Of a DNA stretch of 55,705 nucleotides, positions 55,019 to 55,705 are shown one piece after another. The position numbers and the translations under genes were made by a program. This DNA is from a virus, in IMG/VR virus record IMGVR_UViG_3300042862_000096, positions 1 through 55,705 of that record. One strand, written 5' to 3'. Position 1 is the first letter of the stretch; every line of letters begins with the position of its first letter. The notes beneath the pieces were generated by a model. The model did no database searches, was not told the DNA's origin, and worked only from the letters and a program-made list of their open reading frames with translations.

Positions 55019-55320
55019 CAGGTTATCTCCACTCCTGCTATAAAGAAGTTAATATCTGTGGCCGAGGCTAAGCCTTTAATCGTTTTGGTGGCTGTTAAGG
55101 TTTGCTTCATTGAATAGGTCGTAGTTGTGTTGGCGGCAATACTTAGTTCCTTAAACAAATCGACATCGTCTAGTAGGATAGAAAAAGTTAAAGAACCGCC
55201 TGAGGTATTGGAAACTGTAATTTCAGTAACTACTGTGGTAGTGGCTGAAGGGGTTGTATAAAGGGTCGCGCTAGAAACGGCAGCAGCCGTCCGTGAAAGT
55301 ATCTTTGGGGTTACAGCCAT
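55018..55320 (-). CDS. Small beta-sandwich virion protein
   Basis: 100 aa. Tandem twin of 54713-55018 (TLYTTPSATTTVVTEITVSN, ending FFIAGVEIT). Overlaps both neighbours by one base or so, so all three are translated together. Confidence 0.6.
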   Translation of the reverse strand: MAVTPKILSRTAAAVSSATLYTTPSATTTVVTEITVSNTSGGSLTFSILLDDVDLFKELSIAANTTTTYSMKQTLTATKTIKGLASATDINFFIAGVEIT

Positions 55321-55460
55321 TAGTTAGCCTTCATTATTTCCATGATTTGGAAGTCATCAAACTCAGCGTCTGAATCATCTGCTAAGTTTTTAATATCAGT
55401 GTGAACCGCAGGGGTATCTGCGGCTAAAGGGTATCTTAGTCCTCGACCAGTGGTTGCCAT
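55320..55460 (-). CDS. Small tail-adaptor-like protein
   Basis: 46 aa from ATG 55460 behind AGGAG. RGLRYPLAADTPAVHTDIKN is the classic short fibre/needle N-terminal segment of phage tails, followed by an acidic helix. First gene of the structural operon. Confidence 0.55.
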   Translation of the reverse strand: MATTGRGLRYPLAADTPAVHTDIKNLADDSDAEFDDFQIMEIMKAN

Positions 55461-55535
55461 TTTTACTCCTTTTAACAGTTTAATAATAGCAGAAGACTTA
55501 AAGCAAAAAGGATAGCACTTAAGGTAAGCCTTTAA

Positions 55536-55564
55536 TTGACGAAGCCTGAGTGATAGGCTACTTT
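55536..55564 (+). promoter_or_regulatory. Promoter of the dioxygenase operon
   Basis: TTGACG (55536-55541), 17-nt spacer, TACTTT (55559-55564), followed by AGGAGG and ATG 55581. A near-consensus housekeeping-sigma promoter, driving the plus-strand oxygenase pair across the ends. Confidence 0.6.
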
Positions 55565-55580
55565 TAGTTCAGGAGGATAG

Positions 55581-55705
55581 ATGAAATCAAATATAGAACT
55601 TTTCAACGAAAAAAAATATATTCACGTAAAGGGTGCTATTTCTCCAGATATTTGCGGTATTGCGGCCCAATATGGAGTTTTTGATTCTTTTGTTAATTAC
55701 ACCCC
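55581..55705 (+). CDS. 2-oxoglutarate/Fe(II) dioxygenase, N-terminal part (gene continues at 1)
   Basis: First 41 codons; ATG 55581 behind AGGAGG. The frame runs to the window end and joins the reading frame that begins at base 1, because the last 19 bases repeat the first 19. The joined protein is about 223 aa. See 1-566. Confidence 0.8.
   Translation, partial: MKSNIELFNEKKYIHVKGAISPDICGIAAQYGVFDSFVNYT
55687..55705. repeat. Terminal 19-bp repeat (right)
   Basis: Same 19 bp as 1-19; joins the split oxygenase gene in frame. Confidence 0.9.

Noticed and set aside
1-55705. tRNA genes, CRISPR arrays, integrase, transposons
   Set aside because: No tRNA-like cloverleaf, regularly spaced repeats, recombinase motif or IS ends were recognised by eye; a tRNAscan and HMM search would be decisive.

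Overview
The window looks like one complete, circularly permuted genome of a tailed (siphovirus-like) bacteriophage, about 55.7 kb long and visibly AT-rich. The first 19 bases are repeated exactly as the last 19. A 2-oxoglutarate dioxygenase gene that starts at 55581 runs off the right end and continues in frame at base 1, so the circle is about 55,686 bp. The host is probably a low-GC actinobacterium, for example a freshwater or marine planktonic lineage. The evidence is a WhiB-like Fe-S regulator (16407-16742), actinophage-type structural proteins with H-x-x-H-N-Q-x-x-H-[GA] linkers, and an actinobacterial-type lytic transglycosylase. No integrase was recognised, so a virulent lifestyle is the simplest reading.

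Almost everything is on the minus strand and is described here in transcription order, from high to low coordinates. 55460-51127: fibre-adaptor-like protein, head-tail connectors, tail terminator, metallophosphoesterase and two related tail-tube proteins. 49919-43320: tail chaperone pair with a -1 frameshift, tape measure, distal tail proteins. 43265-40927: lysis region with several small membrane proteins, a CHAP endolysin and an unexpected proteasome/HslV-like peptidase. 40760-39644: structured non-coding control region with a Cro/CI-type regulator. 39560-26318: early and replication region with many tiny, often zinc-ribbon genes, a DUF932 protein, Bet/RecT, a Cas4/RecB-like nuclease, a replication initiator carrying a candidate origin, RusA, HNH and SSB. 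26137-19275: ParB-like protein, TET/JBP-type dioxygenase, glycosyltransferase, FkbM methyltransferase, terminase subunits and a carbamoyltransferase. 16934-1175: WhiB, portal, MuF-HNH-ADP-ribosyltransferase fusion, XkdF-like protease, a secreted cell-surface-like protein, scaffold, major capsid, decoration proteins and a run of small duplicated tail-fibre genes. Plus-strand islands are 55581-1174 (two dioxygenases), 16994-18599 (nuclease, PDWYK-family protein, AdoMet decarboxylase, membrane peptide) and 40761-40934.

The most striking discovery is a set of five type II hammerhead ribozymes on the minus strand between 35.9 and 39.65 kb. Each lies directly before the ribosome-binding site of a small early gene, and four of the five begin exactly at the stop codon of the upstream gene. 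All five keep the CUGANGA and GAA core and the C17 cleavage site. All three helices vary in sequence with compensatory changes, and loop III is a GAAA or UUCG tetraloop in three copies. This suggests a polycistronic early mRNA that cuts itself into separately capped (5' hairpin) and closed (3' hairpin) gene units. A second 11-bp intergenic repeat (ATTCGGCTGTC, three copies) sits in the promoter of the XRE regulator and in two other gaps, like an operator or stoperator.

A second system of interest is the probable DNA base hypermodification set: TET/JBP oxygenase, TET-associated-type glycosyltransferase, FkbM methyltransferase, ParB and carbamoyltransferase. No cytosine-C5 methyltransferase is visible, so the substrate could be thymine.
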